From: Dimorphilus gyrociliatus
Lineage: Eukaryota > Annelida > Polychaeta > Dinophilidae
Direction of reading: 5' to 3'
NCBI GenBank assembly: GCA_904063045.1
Contig: CAJFCJ010000022.1
Coordinates: forward strand, 186,001-250,000
DNA: 64,000 nucleotides
Shown: positions 38,199 through 49,905 of the stretch, one piece after another
How positions within the stretch are numbered: position 1 is the first letter of the stretch
Layout of the letters: each line of letters starts with the position of its first letter
Translations under genes and position numbers: made by a program
Notes under the pieces: generated by a model
The model's database searches: none
Seen by the model: the letters and a program-made list of their open reading frames with translations, nothing else
Told to the model about the DNA's origin: nothing

Positions 38199-38711
38199 TA
38201 CAGGCGGTGAAATGTTCTCGATATGCTCGATACATATATGTCTCTATATAAATATATGTAATATGTTAAGTCATATAGAAGCGATAATACATAAAATATA
38301 TAGAATATCTTTATATACATATTAACAGATATACACACACACATATATATATATATATATACTGATATAAATGTAGGAATTAATTATAATGCACATATGT
38401 ATATGTTATAGGAATAAACATGTAAATTTCTTGTTAAATATAATGACATAGACATTTATTTCTACATAAGATAAATATAGAACATATATATTTATAGAAA
38501 ATTTATATTCTACAAGCTGTAAAAATTCCTAAAAAAAATAGTCGCAACATCTGTCCACCAACGCCCACGTCTGACTTAAAAAATTATATAGGGCAATTAA
38601 AAGGGTGTAAATGCATAACAGCAATATGAAAATAAAGCCACTAACGAAAAAGAGACGCCTTTCACGTCATCACATTTTTTTTGGAGGGAAAAAGGGTGAT
38701 AGCACACGGTC

Positions 38712-38753
38712 TGGCATTTTGCCAAAACGTAGACGCGTTTGGCGTTTAGCCAA
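38712..38753. promoter_or_regulatory. Pair of full NF-I palindromes
   Basis: TGGC-ATTTT-GCCA (38712-38724) and TTGGC-GTTTA-GCCAA (38739-38753) both match the nuclear factor I consensus TTGGC(N5)GCCAA, the second perfectly, with starts 27 bases apart. They lie in a GC-richer block, about 38640-38815, that also carries AGACGCC (38653-38659) and CAGCTG near 38790. Confidence 0.5.
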
Positions 38754-41380
38754 GTCTGGTCGGCAAGGCGACGGCATAATACCGTCTACAGCTGGTTAGG
38801 CGATTACAGCGCCCCCACATAAACAAGAATAGTAGGGTCAAAAAAAAGCATTACCCTCAATACTAACAGCTGTATATCCGTTTTGGGTATTGTATTCAAT
38901 TACAGGCAGTGTTTGTCAACATGTCATACAACTGTAGGAGACAAAATGGATAGAATAGAATATAAAAACATAGTCACAGCAGATTTCATAAAGAAGCGGA
39001 CGTCGTAAGCTTGTTATGTGTGTAAGGAAAGAAATAAGTTGAAAGCTGATATGACCGATTGCGGATCCAATATATATATATATATAACGGTTTAAAGATA
39101 TAATACGCAATTTCGTACGAATTCTCATTCAACTCCAAACAAATTAATCTGATAAAAACAATTCTCAATAAATTTCACATCAAGATAATCGCCGTTAACT
39201 AACTGGAAATAGTGTGAAGAGAGGAAAAGAAAAAGAAAGAAAGAAAGAGAGATAGAGAACGAGTGAGGGACTTGGAGATGTCTTACAAGATACAACTGAA
39301 TGTTGCCTATTTCTATAGGCCAAACGAAAACAAAGCAAGCAATCGAACTAATTACATGCAAATTAAATTGATAAGAATAAATAGATATCCCAATAAAAAA
39401 GCTGCATCGAAATTATTACTTTAGATAAAGAAAAACGTGTAAAGGCAAGCAAATGACTGAAATGAATGAATTGAAGCAAAAAGAAAACTGTATTGTTGAT
39501 AATAAAATATAAGCAAAATAGAAGCCCCTTTCAACACATTATATTATCGGTGTAACAAAAGAAACAATCAAGCGGTCGTGCTTAAACCAGCCAATTCATT
39601 CATAAGCAACAGGGATATGTGTTCATGCAAGAAATTGCTTTGTTATACCAAATCATCTGAAAAATTGACATCTAATTCAAGTTTAAACACCTTACAAGCT
39701 TTTTCTTTAAGAAATATATAGATACAAATCATTAAATAAACTATAAAAATCTGGCCAAACAACTTGATAGAATAGGAGTAAAAACTTATTTATATTTTAA
39801 CTTTTCACTTTGCATATAATTGGAATTTTCTGTTAAATAATTAAACTAAAATGGGAAAGGAAAATGTTAATTTTTAAAAACTAAACCAAGGTTATTTAGT
39901 GTTTGACTGCGGATATAATGCTGTACAAACTAGCTAAGCAGCAATATAAGCACGCAGAACAGAAAGAAAGACTGAAAGACTCTGCAAGAAAGACGTCGTT
40001 GTCGGCTGCATACGCATTCATAAAGTGACAGCCGACTTGCAGAGTTTTCCAACTTCGGTGTCCAGTTCATTTATAAAATTATCACGTCTGAGCGTCATAG
40101 AGAAATTTAGCAAGGGGCTCATAGTTGAACTTTACCATATTAGTCTACCGCAAGATTGTGCTGTAGGATCATTATCTCAAAACAAACACTACAAAGAATC
40201 GTGAGACGCATCTATAGTGAAAAAATAAAGGGAAGAAATTTCTTTGTATGGTATTTTTTGTTGTTGAAGATCGGAAGAATATAAGACGATATAGATAGCT
40301 CAGTTGGAGTGATATAATCAAAATTTTTAACTCTTTTCAATACAAATCTGTATAGATTTTGTATAGGTAAAAAAAATTCTTTTACAAACAAACTACACGA
40401 AGTTTATGAAAGATAATTAAATGTCATCTGCTAAATATGAAATTCTCATCATTCTCTTTCTCTCTTTTTTACGTGTTTGTCCAAAAATTCTAAGTCATAA
40501 TAATTAATTGATTTATCTGTACTATACTCTATATACATACAATTAATGATACAAACTATATAACGTTCCCAGCCTATTCGAAATTAATTTTCTACAAAGT
40601 TTGCCTTGTTTGTCCAGACTTTTTATACTCCTTTCATATTTATATTTCCTCAATTGAGGAAAGGAAAGGGAGCGGTATTGGCAAGGTTATGAAAGATGGA
40701 AAAGAGAGTTGCGAAATTGTAAGCGCTAGTTTTCCTCTTTTTTTTTAGGAAAGGCAAACATAAAGTTTGGAAAAATCTATTTCGTGAGAAAAAGATACAG
40801 TATAAGCAAAAATTTCGCTGTTGGGTCAAGAGCCTCGCAGAAACTAATCACTTATTCATTGCACGCTTAACGAACCGTAAGCGTTACTTTTCGCTGGCGT
40901 CCATTCGTTATTTTTACAACTCTTCACCTTGCTAGCTGTTAATAATGTAGATTTTGCCCGATCAATATCAGTACGTATTGAAAACAGATTCACGCCACTG
41001 AAAAATTCGATTTTACACTCAATCGACTTGAACATTAACACAAGCTTGTACACTCTTGAATAATTGTTTCCATTCCACAGATTAGTGAATTATATAATTC
41101 ATAGTAATATTAAAAAGTGATCGTTTCAGCCCAGACGGCGCCATTGGGACACGAGATCGTTAGATCTGAATATATTGAAAGTACTTTCATACTCTGTATC
41201 ATGATACTACAGTTGTTTTAGAAAAGTTTCTGCATTGGGACAGAGGTGTTGGCTAATACGACTAATTAAAGGCATCCGAATTACTATCGACAGCTACGTA
41301 GTCGACGCATAAAGAGTCCTATTAATAGCTTAATGTCTGGTGTCATGCAAAACATCCATGACTTTTAAGTAAGGTTTTTA

Positions 41381-41388
41381 TCACGTGA
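41381..41388. promoter_or_regulatory. TCACGTGA E-box
   Basis: Perfect octamer within ATCACGTGATG, the same ten-base context as the site at 36268. Confidence 0.35.
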
Positions 41389-42848
41389 TGTAATCAATTT
41401 GCAGTAAATTCGGTTGATAAAAGTGTTCTGTATGTTTAGATAAGATCATCATTTATTGCTACGATGAGATTTTGTTCACGACTCGGTTAACCGAGTCATG
41501 CAGATGGGTCGTTTGTTTACCAGGCAAATATTACGCTGACTAAATGACCCATGAATGAGACAATTAATCTAGATAGGAAAATTATAGTAGTTTCAGTCTA
41601 GTTTCTCATCACAAACCAATTTTCCTTTCTCATATCTGCTCTCTTTAATTTTTAATACTTTACTCTATTAGGTTATTTTCCCCAAACACTTGATCAATGT
41701 ACGCTTTAGCATTTTATCTATTCAAGTCTTACAGACTAGACAAACAAGAATTAAATGATAAGGTTAAAATAAGCAATAAGAAAAGAGGAATGAGGAGAAA
41801 GAGCGAGAGAGGGAGAAGCTTTATGTGTTTTCCTCCCCGTATACCCCAGGAGAGTTCTTAATTCTATAATAGTTTAGTCTAATTATTGAAATATTCACTT
41901 ATACATAAAAGGCAGTATATTCATCCAAGCAGCAACATTCATATTAAAGTAAACAGACTGGTACAGAGACTAATAAGAAAATACAGATAGAATGTAACTT
42001 TTGGGATTGTTACATTGTTGTATTGTTAGCGTAATTGTTTCCTTATGCCTTTAAGTTTGATTAATTGGTAGGGAGGAGGGGGAGAAGAAAAAGTATACAA
42101 CGATCAGGAAGGGAAAAACTATTATAACACTCACTTTGATAAAGTGCAAAGAAAAATAGAAGCGTTTAATGGTCGCTGAAAGACATTAGATATTCTAGTA
42201 ACGCCAATCTTGATAAATGGGCCGATTGTAAACAAAATAGGGACGCACACGAGTACAACATCTTTTGTTGACTGGATATGGTCGGTGTAGTGTTTCGGCC
42301 TTAAAAGCAGCTTGTTAGTTAAACGTTGATGGGATAATAGATAATTATATAGAAAATATATCAACCATCTAAAGACGGGTTCAGAACGACAAGCATTCGG
42401 TTGATGAACAATTGTAGACAGATAGTAAGTCAACAGATATATTTCGTGACAACTATCCGTTTCATGGGGCTAATGTTTAAACGTTAAGTCTTCTATATAA
42501 TGCATTTGTCTTTTCATTGTTTCAATTTCCGATAATAGAATTTATTTACAAGATAGTTTAATTATACAAGACGGAAACTGGTAAAGATATTTCTGCTTAT
42601 TGTTCAAGAACTTTTTAACTTTTCAACTGTTAATCCCATAATTGCAGATTATTCATAATAATTATTATTTATTAATGGAATGTGTTCAAACGGATTAAAT
42701 ACATTTCTTTTTATATATAGTATATTTCTTCATTATTTCTTCATTATTTCTTCATTGTTTATTTATTTATGCATAAAGTAATATTTTGAAATAATTATCT
42801 AGATTATTATTAAATTTGATATGCAAAATAAATGAAAATGAGACCGTT

Positions 42849-42879
<31 letters not shown>

Positions 42880-42888
42880 ATCTCTCTA
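42849..42888. repeat. CT microsatellite
   Basis: Run of CT dinucleotides with one GTCT interruption. Confidence 0.85.
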
Positions 42889-43620
42889 CTGTTTTTAATA
42901 CATAAACAAGTGATCGTGCTTTGAACGGAACTCAAAGTAACCTGAAGCGATTCAATCTTAAAAAAGGATTTTATATTAAAGCTTTGCGCAAATTTACATT
43001 TTTCTCCTTTTATTTTAAAATAGATCTATAGGTCTAAATTCTCGCAATATCTCTTTTTAATGTGCTATACATTCATTTATAGTCTCATTCTCTAGTATAT
43101 CAATCCAATATAAATTCTTAATAATAGAAAAAGGGCGTGGTAACTTTTACGAAAGAATGCTAAAGAGGAAGAGTGTAAAGAGGCGAGAAACGTTAAAGCT
43201 GAGTATAATAAAGAAAGAAACCATTGGGTAAGACGTAAGAGAATTATAAGAAAAACAAATACTCGAGTAGTAGGAAATATTATATTAAAAGGAAAATTGT
43301 TTTTTCCTCTTATGATCATAGTATCCCATTTTTTTTATATAAATAATCTGCAATTTTTGATTCTTACTGTAAGGAAAAGTTGAATGGAAATGATAAAATT
43401 TCGATAGTTACAGCTCTATGAATGAAGCTTTGGAGTACATTACGTAGAGTTATGTAATAAATTTACACCGGTTTCTTTGTTCGGATGATTCTTATGAAAC
43501 AGACGAATGGTAGAGAGACTCTTTTAAATTACTTCAGTTCGCTTGACTAGCAATAAACTTGAAAAATTGTTTAGAAAAATAAAGATGGACAGATAGAGAG
43601 AGAGAAAAGACAAGATGCGT

Positions 43621-43760
43621 ATATATATATATACAGTATATAGTATATATTATAAATATATTTATATACATTCGTGTATATATGTGGAGTGATTAATCTT
43701 ACGTTTACACATGAAGATATATATATTAAATACATATATATATATATAAATATATATATA
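43621..43760. repeat. TA-rich low-complexity block
   Basis: Alternating TA with the core ATACAGTATA near 43631-43640. Gives spurious Tyr/Ile-rich open frames. Confidence 0.75.
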
Positions 43761-45241
43761 ATATACATTTAATTTAATTCACATGAGACTACAAATGATA
43801 GATTTATGGTATAGTCTTTGCTGTTTATCTTGCCTGGTTATACAAGCCTAATAGCATATTGTTTCGGTAGTACTGGCTACTATTGTGTCTATTGGAGTTA
43901 TTGCCTAAGCCAACTTTGGCCAATTGTGCACACTTTTCATCTTTCAATATATTGCATAATTCTTTTTATCAATTTACAACTCTATTATTGTTCTTAAATG
44001 AGAAAAAAGTGTCGTAGAAAGTAGTAATCTTTTCACAAAGAAGATGAAATATATCGCATAAATTTCCATATTAATTACTATTATCGATTACTCTATCTTC
44101 TGTTATTACGCTCTGTTTTTACATAATACTTGTCCGCAAGGGTGACATACTTTGGAGACACACCGGCTGATGTAGGTCTATAAAAATCTGGTTTTTATAA
44201 TGATTTAAAGTGAAATTCTATCATTTGTAAACTGTACCACAGTTAACAGTCTTTAGAATTAAAAGATTGTAGTATAATTGCGTTGTGAATAAATTAATAA
44301 TATAAATCAAAAACTGCAAATATGAATAATAGAAAGAGAACATAACGGTATGAATCAACTGTAGAGTAAATACACAAGCTACATTATACAAAAGAAGGGA
44401 CATTATAGCTATTGTTCTTAACAAGATTCTGCGATGATCATTCTCTGTAATACTTCTTGAATAACTAACTTCTATAATAGCTAGATAGAACTTTCCTTGG
44501 TCGCAGGCCAAAGTTATTTCCAACTGCTATATAGCACAATTACTTAAAATAATAGCATTCATTATAGATTCTTAATAGTCTAGACAAAAACCGTATAATA
44601 AAACAAATGGATGTATTAAATGTTCTCTATCTCTTTAAATAGAAAATTACTGAAAAGAAGTATCAGCTGACTTTGATTGACAAAGATATATACACAAAGA
44701 TACTACTTTTTTTATATCTTTATCATTATTATTGTTATTTCATTATAACAACATTGAATTTTAAGATAAAATCTAGTTTATGACATTATTATTCAAAATT
44801 TCATAGCCATGTAATATAAATAAACAACAACAATGGCGAAAACAACAAAAACAACAACAACAACAAAAGCCGCAGTAATAATAATATAATAACAAATATT
44901 TGTGATTGTGTATTGGACCATTCCACTAAATATATTAAAAGTTTTAGGGAGGGGAGCTCTTTAATTATGTGCGCTGTTTACTTGTTTCCTAATATATCTA
45001 TTAAGTTGATAAAAAACGAATAGAATTGAAGAGCTAAGTAAGAAAAAAAAGAAAGAAAATACTGATATAGCTAACTTATAAAACGGTTATTATTTTTATC
45101 GTCAATATGGCTAACATAAGCTGTATCTTCTTGTCTTACTTACAAATATGTTATTCGGATGAAGAAGAAAAGTCCTATCTCTCTGGATTTTATTCTATCT
45201 TTATTTCTTTATATTTTATTCTCTTCTTCCGCCTGCGCGCA

Positions 45242-45242
45242 G

Positions 45243-45270
<28 letters not shown>
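45242..45270. repeat. CA microsatellite
   Basis: About 14 CA dinucleotides followed by ATGCATACATGCACATGCAC, which contains repeated TGCA steps. Confidence 0.85.
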
Positions 45271-45273
<3 letters not shown>

Positions 45274-48200
45274 CATACATGCACATGCACACTCTCTTCT
45301 TCTCTCTTTCTCGTATGAATCTAGTAGCAAAAGCGTGAAAGCTCGATCGTACACGCCTCGCTCGCCCGCTCACTCATCGTTTCTTTTCATCGGCCTCTTT
45401 GCTACTTTTCTCGCTCTTTTTTTTTTTGCAGTTAGTCTACAAGTGGTATGAGGTCATAGCCTTTATGGGTGTAAAGGGACAGAACTAAATAAAGATATAC
45501 TATAGGTGAATGTCTGACAAAAAAGAAATAAAAATATAACATTTGGGCTTCTATAAGTTAATCTAGTCATTCTTACGTTTGAAGTAGCGAACAATATAAA
45601 AAGAGGTTATAAATGATATAGTGGAAAAATAAATGAGTTCAAGTTTTACACCTAGCAAAAGATTAATTGTTCAGATATGAATAACACTCAACTCTACCAT
45701 GCAGTTATTCAAAGATTACCATACATAATTGATGTACTCGAAAAGAAACCAGGCACAAGCAAGTAAAGAAAAAAAATGGGGACAATCATGAATAAAACAT
45801 TGTAGATTTGCCTTTTATGGAAAACTGATAGTCAAAATGTAAATCTTACGAACTAGACAGCAATCTATGCTACTTAGACAAACATATTCTGACCAACTGA
45901 CCGGCTCACGACCTTCAATCTTATCGATTGTCCGAGACGACAAACCGGCCTACAATGCAACGGAAAAAGGCAAATTGTTTGTCATTTTCCCCCAAATATT
46001 TAGAAGCGGTCCGAAGGCAATCGTCTACAAATATTTTTAGTGTAGGTACATTAACCGGGGACAAACATGGATGTATTGAAGAAGCAAACAGAGAGAAAGA
46101 GAGAGAAAATTGGATGAAATCTCTCTACCATGAAGAAAAGAAAGTAGAACAAGAACCTTGGAAATTTCTTCTCTTTTTGTTTGGGATTATTGCTCGCCAT
46201 AACCGACTGCCAAACATATTCTTTCGTAAATAAGTTGTAACATATGAGGAATACAATCGATTGCAAACTTTTCTTCTATCACGTAAGCAGTCGTGTTAGT
46301 TTTTTATTTGTTTATTTATTAATAAACTATCTGATTCAGTCTCTTTTCTTTCAATTAATGAGACTTTTTCTAATAAATATTAGGTAGGAAACTAAGTTCC
46401 CTTTCGAATGTATATTTTGCAATAAAAGTCACTTTTTTTCCATTCAAATATCGTTTACAACATCAAGTTATTTAAATATGACTCATTTGAAAAGATATAT
46501 ACACGTTTGAAGATTTATATCTAAGGCCATAAAAATGATAGACAATATTTTTACAATTACAATCCCCTTCGTCAATTTCTAAGCGAAGCAGATGCTTAAA
46601 GCTGTTCTAGCGATTTATCACAAACTACTTTACTGATCGAAATATATGATTCTAATAGTAACAACTAAAAAAAATGCTCTGGAAAATTAAGAAGATGAAA
46701 AATACTATCTAATTGAATGAAAATTAACATAATAGATAGCTAGGAAAGACGTGGGATTTCGCACCTTGTGATATTTCAGATAAAAAATACACGACACGAC
46801 ATAACCCTTGACCTGAAATAAAATACGGCACGAACATAAAATGTGAATTTTCTTGCTTAACTTTGAATATTATATTAGTTTTCATTTCAGAAAGGAAGTA
46901 TGAAACGTTTTCCAGTAAGATAATAGCCATAGAAAGAAAAGGGCGGGATAATTCAAAAACTATTGTTTAAAACAAAGATTTTTTGTGAAAAAGAGTTGTA
47001 CTATATGATGGAAATATTTAAAAATGCATGCTTTCTCTTTCACTCACTCGCTCTATCTCTCTTTCTGTTCCGTATCCTAAGAATCATGAAAATGGAAATG
47101 GTGAATGTAGTATTTAGAAATAAATTATTATTGCTGGGAATATGTGTTTTTTTCTTCTTTTTGCATATAACTTTACTTCCTTTACAAGATTACGTAACAA
47201 GTATTTGTATTAAATACATACTTTAAATAGCTATTTCTTATTAATACTCTTAGAATAACGTAGAGGAATTAGTTGAAAATCTGTTCTCCTTTCTAAGAAT
47301 TCTCTAACTAATCAAGTCAGTGTTTTCCCATTAATAAAAATTATAGGGTGGGGAACGAAAAGAGAAAGGAAAGGGGGACGAAAGGAGAGAATGAGAGTGA
47401 AAGAGAGGAAAAAGATAAAGAGAGATTATAAATAAGAGTCACGAACATTGAAAATTGAATGTATGCGTGTCTAAAAACTATAAATTTTCCTGCAATATAC
47501 AGTATATACACACCTTTGTTTTCATTTAGTCTATTTTATCATATATTTATAAAGTAAAAAAATTTGAATATCAGCTCCATCTAAAATCGTATACACCTAG
47601 TATTTTAACTAAAGTATACGATTTCTTAATCATATAGTTGCCACGTGACGAATGGATTTAAATAAATAGTATTTCCTCGTAGTAAATTAAAGTGTGTCAT
47701 TTCATTCTTATACTGTTATATAAATACACGACATATATATATATATATAAACACTGTATATTTGAGAAGACTTATTTGGAAAAGAATAGCAATATATGTG
47801 TACATTACATGTAAATATTGTAGAGTACACTTCTGTATTTACTGCTTTTCCTATGTATTAAGTTAATTGTATTGATATTCGCTTTAACCAGTTTAATGTA
47901 CTCCCTTTGGTATAATCATTGCTATGAAATTTTTATGCAATTTGTACTCAAGAACACTCTTATTGCTTATTAAATATTAAAATTTACGTCTAAATGCTAA
48001 TTGAAGATTTCGACGGTTTATCGTGCAATAATTGACATAATCCGTAATTCACCTCTGGCCAAGAGGATTAGGGAATGCAACAGAGTTGCAAAGTTAATAA
48101 ACTAAACAAAAAGCATCACTAAGAAGGGAATTAAAGATAATTAATAACACAATAATAATTGTCCAGCACTACTTTTCCTTCAAAATATCAATATTCAATT

Positions 48201-49480
48201 TTGAAAAGACTTTTTATACCTTCTGTCTCGACCATAGCTATTGGTAATCTTGACACGTCACGTTAAGAGCAATTAATAAACAATTAACCCATTTCAAATA
48301 AAGAATAATCTATTAAAGTTCTATAGCAAGCAAAAAGAAGAAATTATATAATATGATAAAAGAAGAAAATTTTTCAAAGAGTAATTACTGCAATCATTTT
48401 CGTATTTCTTTTATGGTTTAAATAAATACCAAAATAAAGTTAACTTTTGGGCTAGAAACAAGGAATATTTCTACCGAATTGAAGAAATACCATTCACAAT
48501 ATTTTCACAGCATTTCTATAAATTTTCTAAGAGGAGGGTGGGAAAGCAAGAAGAGAGATCACGACAGCAGAGAGAGAGGGAGAGAATGAAAACATATAAT
48601 CAAACCACACCCAAAGAAATATAAAGCAAAAATTAATTAAAATTTGTACTTTTCATGTAAATGTGTTCATGACTAATCTCTTACCACGTGTACAAATTAT
48701 TAATAGATCAAAGCATCTCTAATTTGGAAAAGATAGTTGTTTCTCCTGCTTTTTTCATATTTAAATAATTACCCTGAACTGTAATAAAGAATTAGATTTT
48801 CTTATATTTCACTGTTTTATATATTCTTTTGTCAAAGTTTGTATTGGAATACTTACGTTGTTGAACAACGCTGTAAATAATCTATATAGTGTACTACTAT
48901 AAGCAGATTGTTTCCCTAGTTTGTTTACGTTTTTTATCTAATTATACACCTTGTTCACAATTTGCTGAGACCTGAAACTAGACAAGAGATTAGTGGGAAA
49001 CTTGATAAATATATGCAGTATATTTAATCGAGAATAGTCACGTTTCGTTATATAAATATTTCACTAATTTCCCGATAAAGACATGTATTTTTATAACTTA
49101 TGATTCTTCTTTTTAGTATTAGAAACAACTCTGGCAGTTTTGTCCTCTACTTAGTCTCCTTGCTCACTCTCCTTTCTCTTACTGATTAGGAAGATTTATA
49201 ATATCAATACAAGCACAATTCTCTTTAATTAATGAGATGTATATGAATTCAATTTAACAATAAGTCAACAATAAGACAATTGTTTAATAAAGGAATTAGA
49301 AAGCTTGTTTTGTGATTTGCTCTTTTACTTAAAGAAAATTGAATAGAAGAGGAAAGACACGCTTCAATTCTGTAATTTCTTCACGGGAATTCGTTTGAAT
49401 AAACTCTATAAACGTAGCTAGGCTTACTGACAACGTGTCGGAATCCGAAAGTAGTGCTGTACGGTTATATTAAAAAGTTA

Positions 49481-49905
49481 TATACTTGGAGACGCCGCAA
49501 GAGTTAAATCGAGAATACATCTAATACCTGTTGGTCTGATGGCTTATAAAATACCCAAAGCCATCAACGTCACGACTTTTTGTCGCCCATCTTGCTTATT
49601 ATTTTTAGTACAAACCCCCTTAAAGAATTTATACGGAATCCAGGGCATAAAAGCCGAAACAAATAATGATACCATACAGATTTTAGACTTGCCTGGTAAA
49701 AAATTCGATTATAGATTTTTTCGGCTTGTTTGTCGGCAAGTTTCGAGCGTCTCTTACGCAATAATCGAAGTATCGAATTTCGGAAAAAAATCGTGTCTGC
49801 ATAAAAAATATTCGGCCTTGGGCAGAACAGGTGGCGGCGGCAAGGGTTTTTTTCGTCAGTTTGCCAACCTTGTTGGAAATTTGCCAAGAAAAATTACTTG
49901 AGACC
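49481..49905. promoter_or_regulatory. GC-richer island, open on both strands, probably non-coding
   Basis: This block is richer in GC than its flanks and has long open frames on both strands (plus 49539-49901, minus 49570-49887). Neither product shows a recognisable domain, and no flanking splice sites give an extended chain. It contains AGACGCC (49490-49496) and a near-perfect NF-I site TTGGA-AATTT-GCCAA (49873-49887). I favour a regulatory element, but a short gene cannot be excluded. Confidence 0.3.

Larger units (their letters stand above)
38816..49480. other. Gene-poor region, right-central part
   Basis: No exon chain is seen on either strand. Recognisable items: TCACGTGA (41381-41388), GGCGCCATT near 41137, GTCTAGAC (44578-44585), a CCACGTGACG E-box near 47640, a CT microsatellite (42849-42888), a long TA-rich block (43621-43760), an ACA-triplet stretch (about 44825-44870) and a CA microsatellite (45242-45270). 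GC-richer patches occur at 39990-40040, 40860-41000 and 45900-46080. Open frames at 42131, 44221, 45107 and 45928 lack start context, domains or splice partners. Confidence 0.45.

Noticed and set aside
40295-40312. tRNA-like TAGCTCAGTTGGAG
   Set aside because: Resembles box A/D-arm but no box B or cloverleaf pairing is visible downstream; at best a very decayed tRNA-derived fragment.
45928-46233. 101-codon open frame on the plus strand
   Set aside because: No domain, low-complexity RE/KE stretch, no flanking exons; the region shows no other coding signs.
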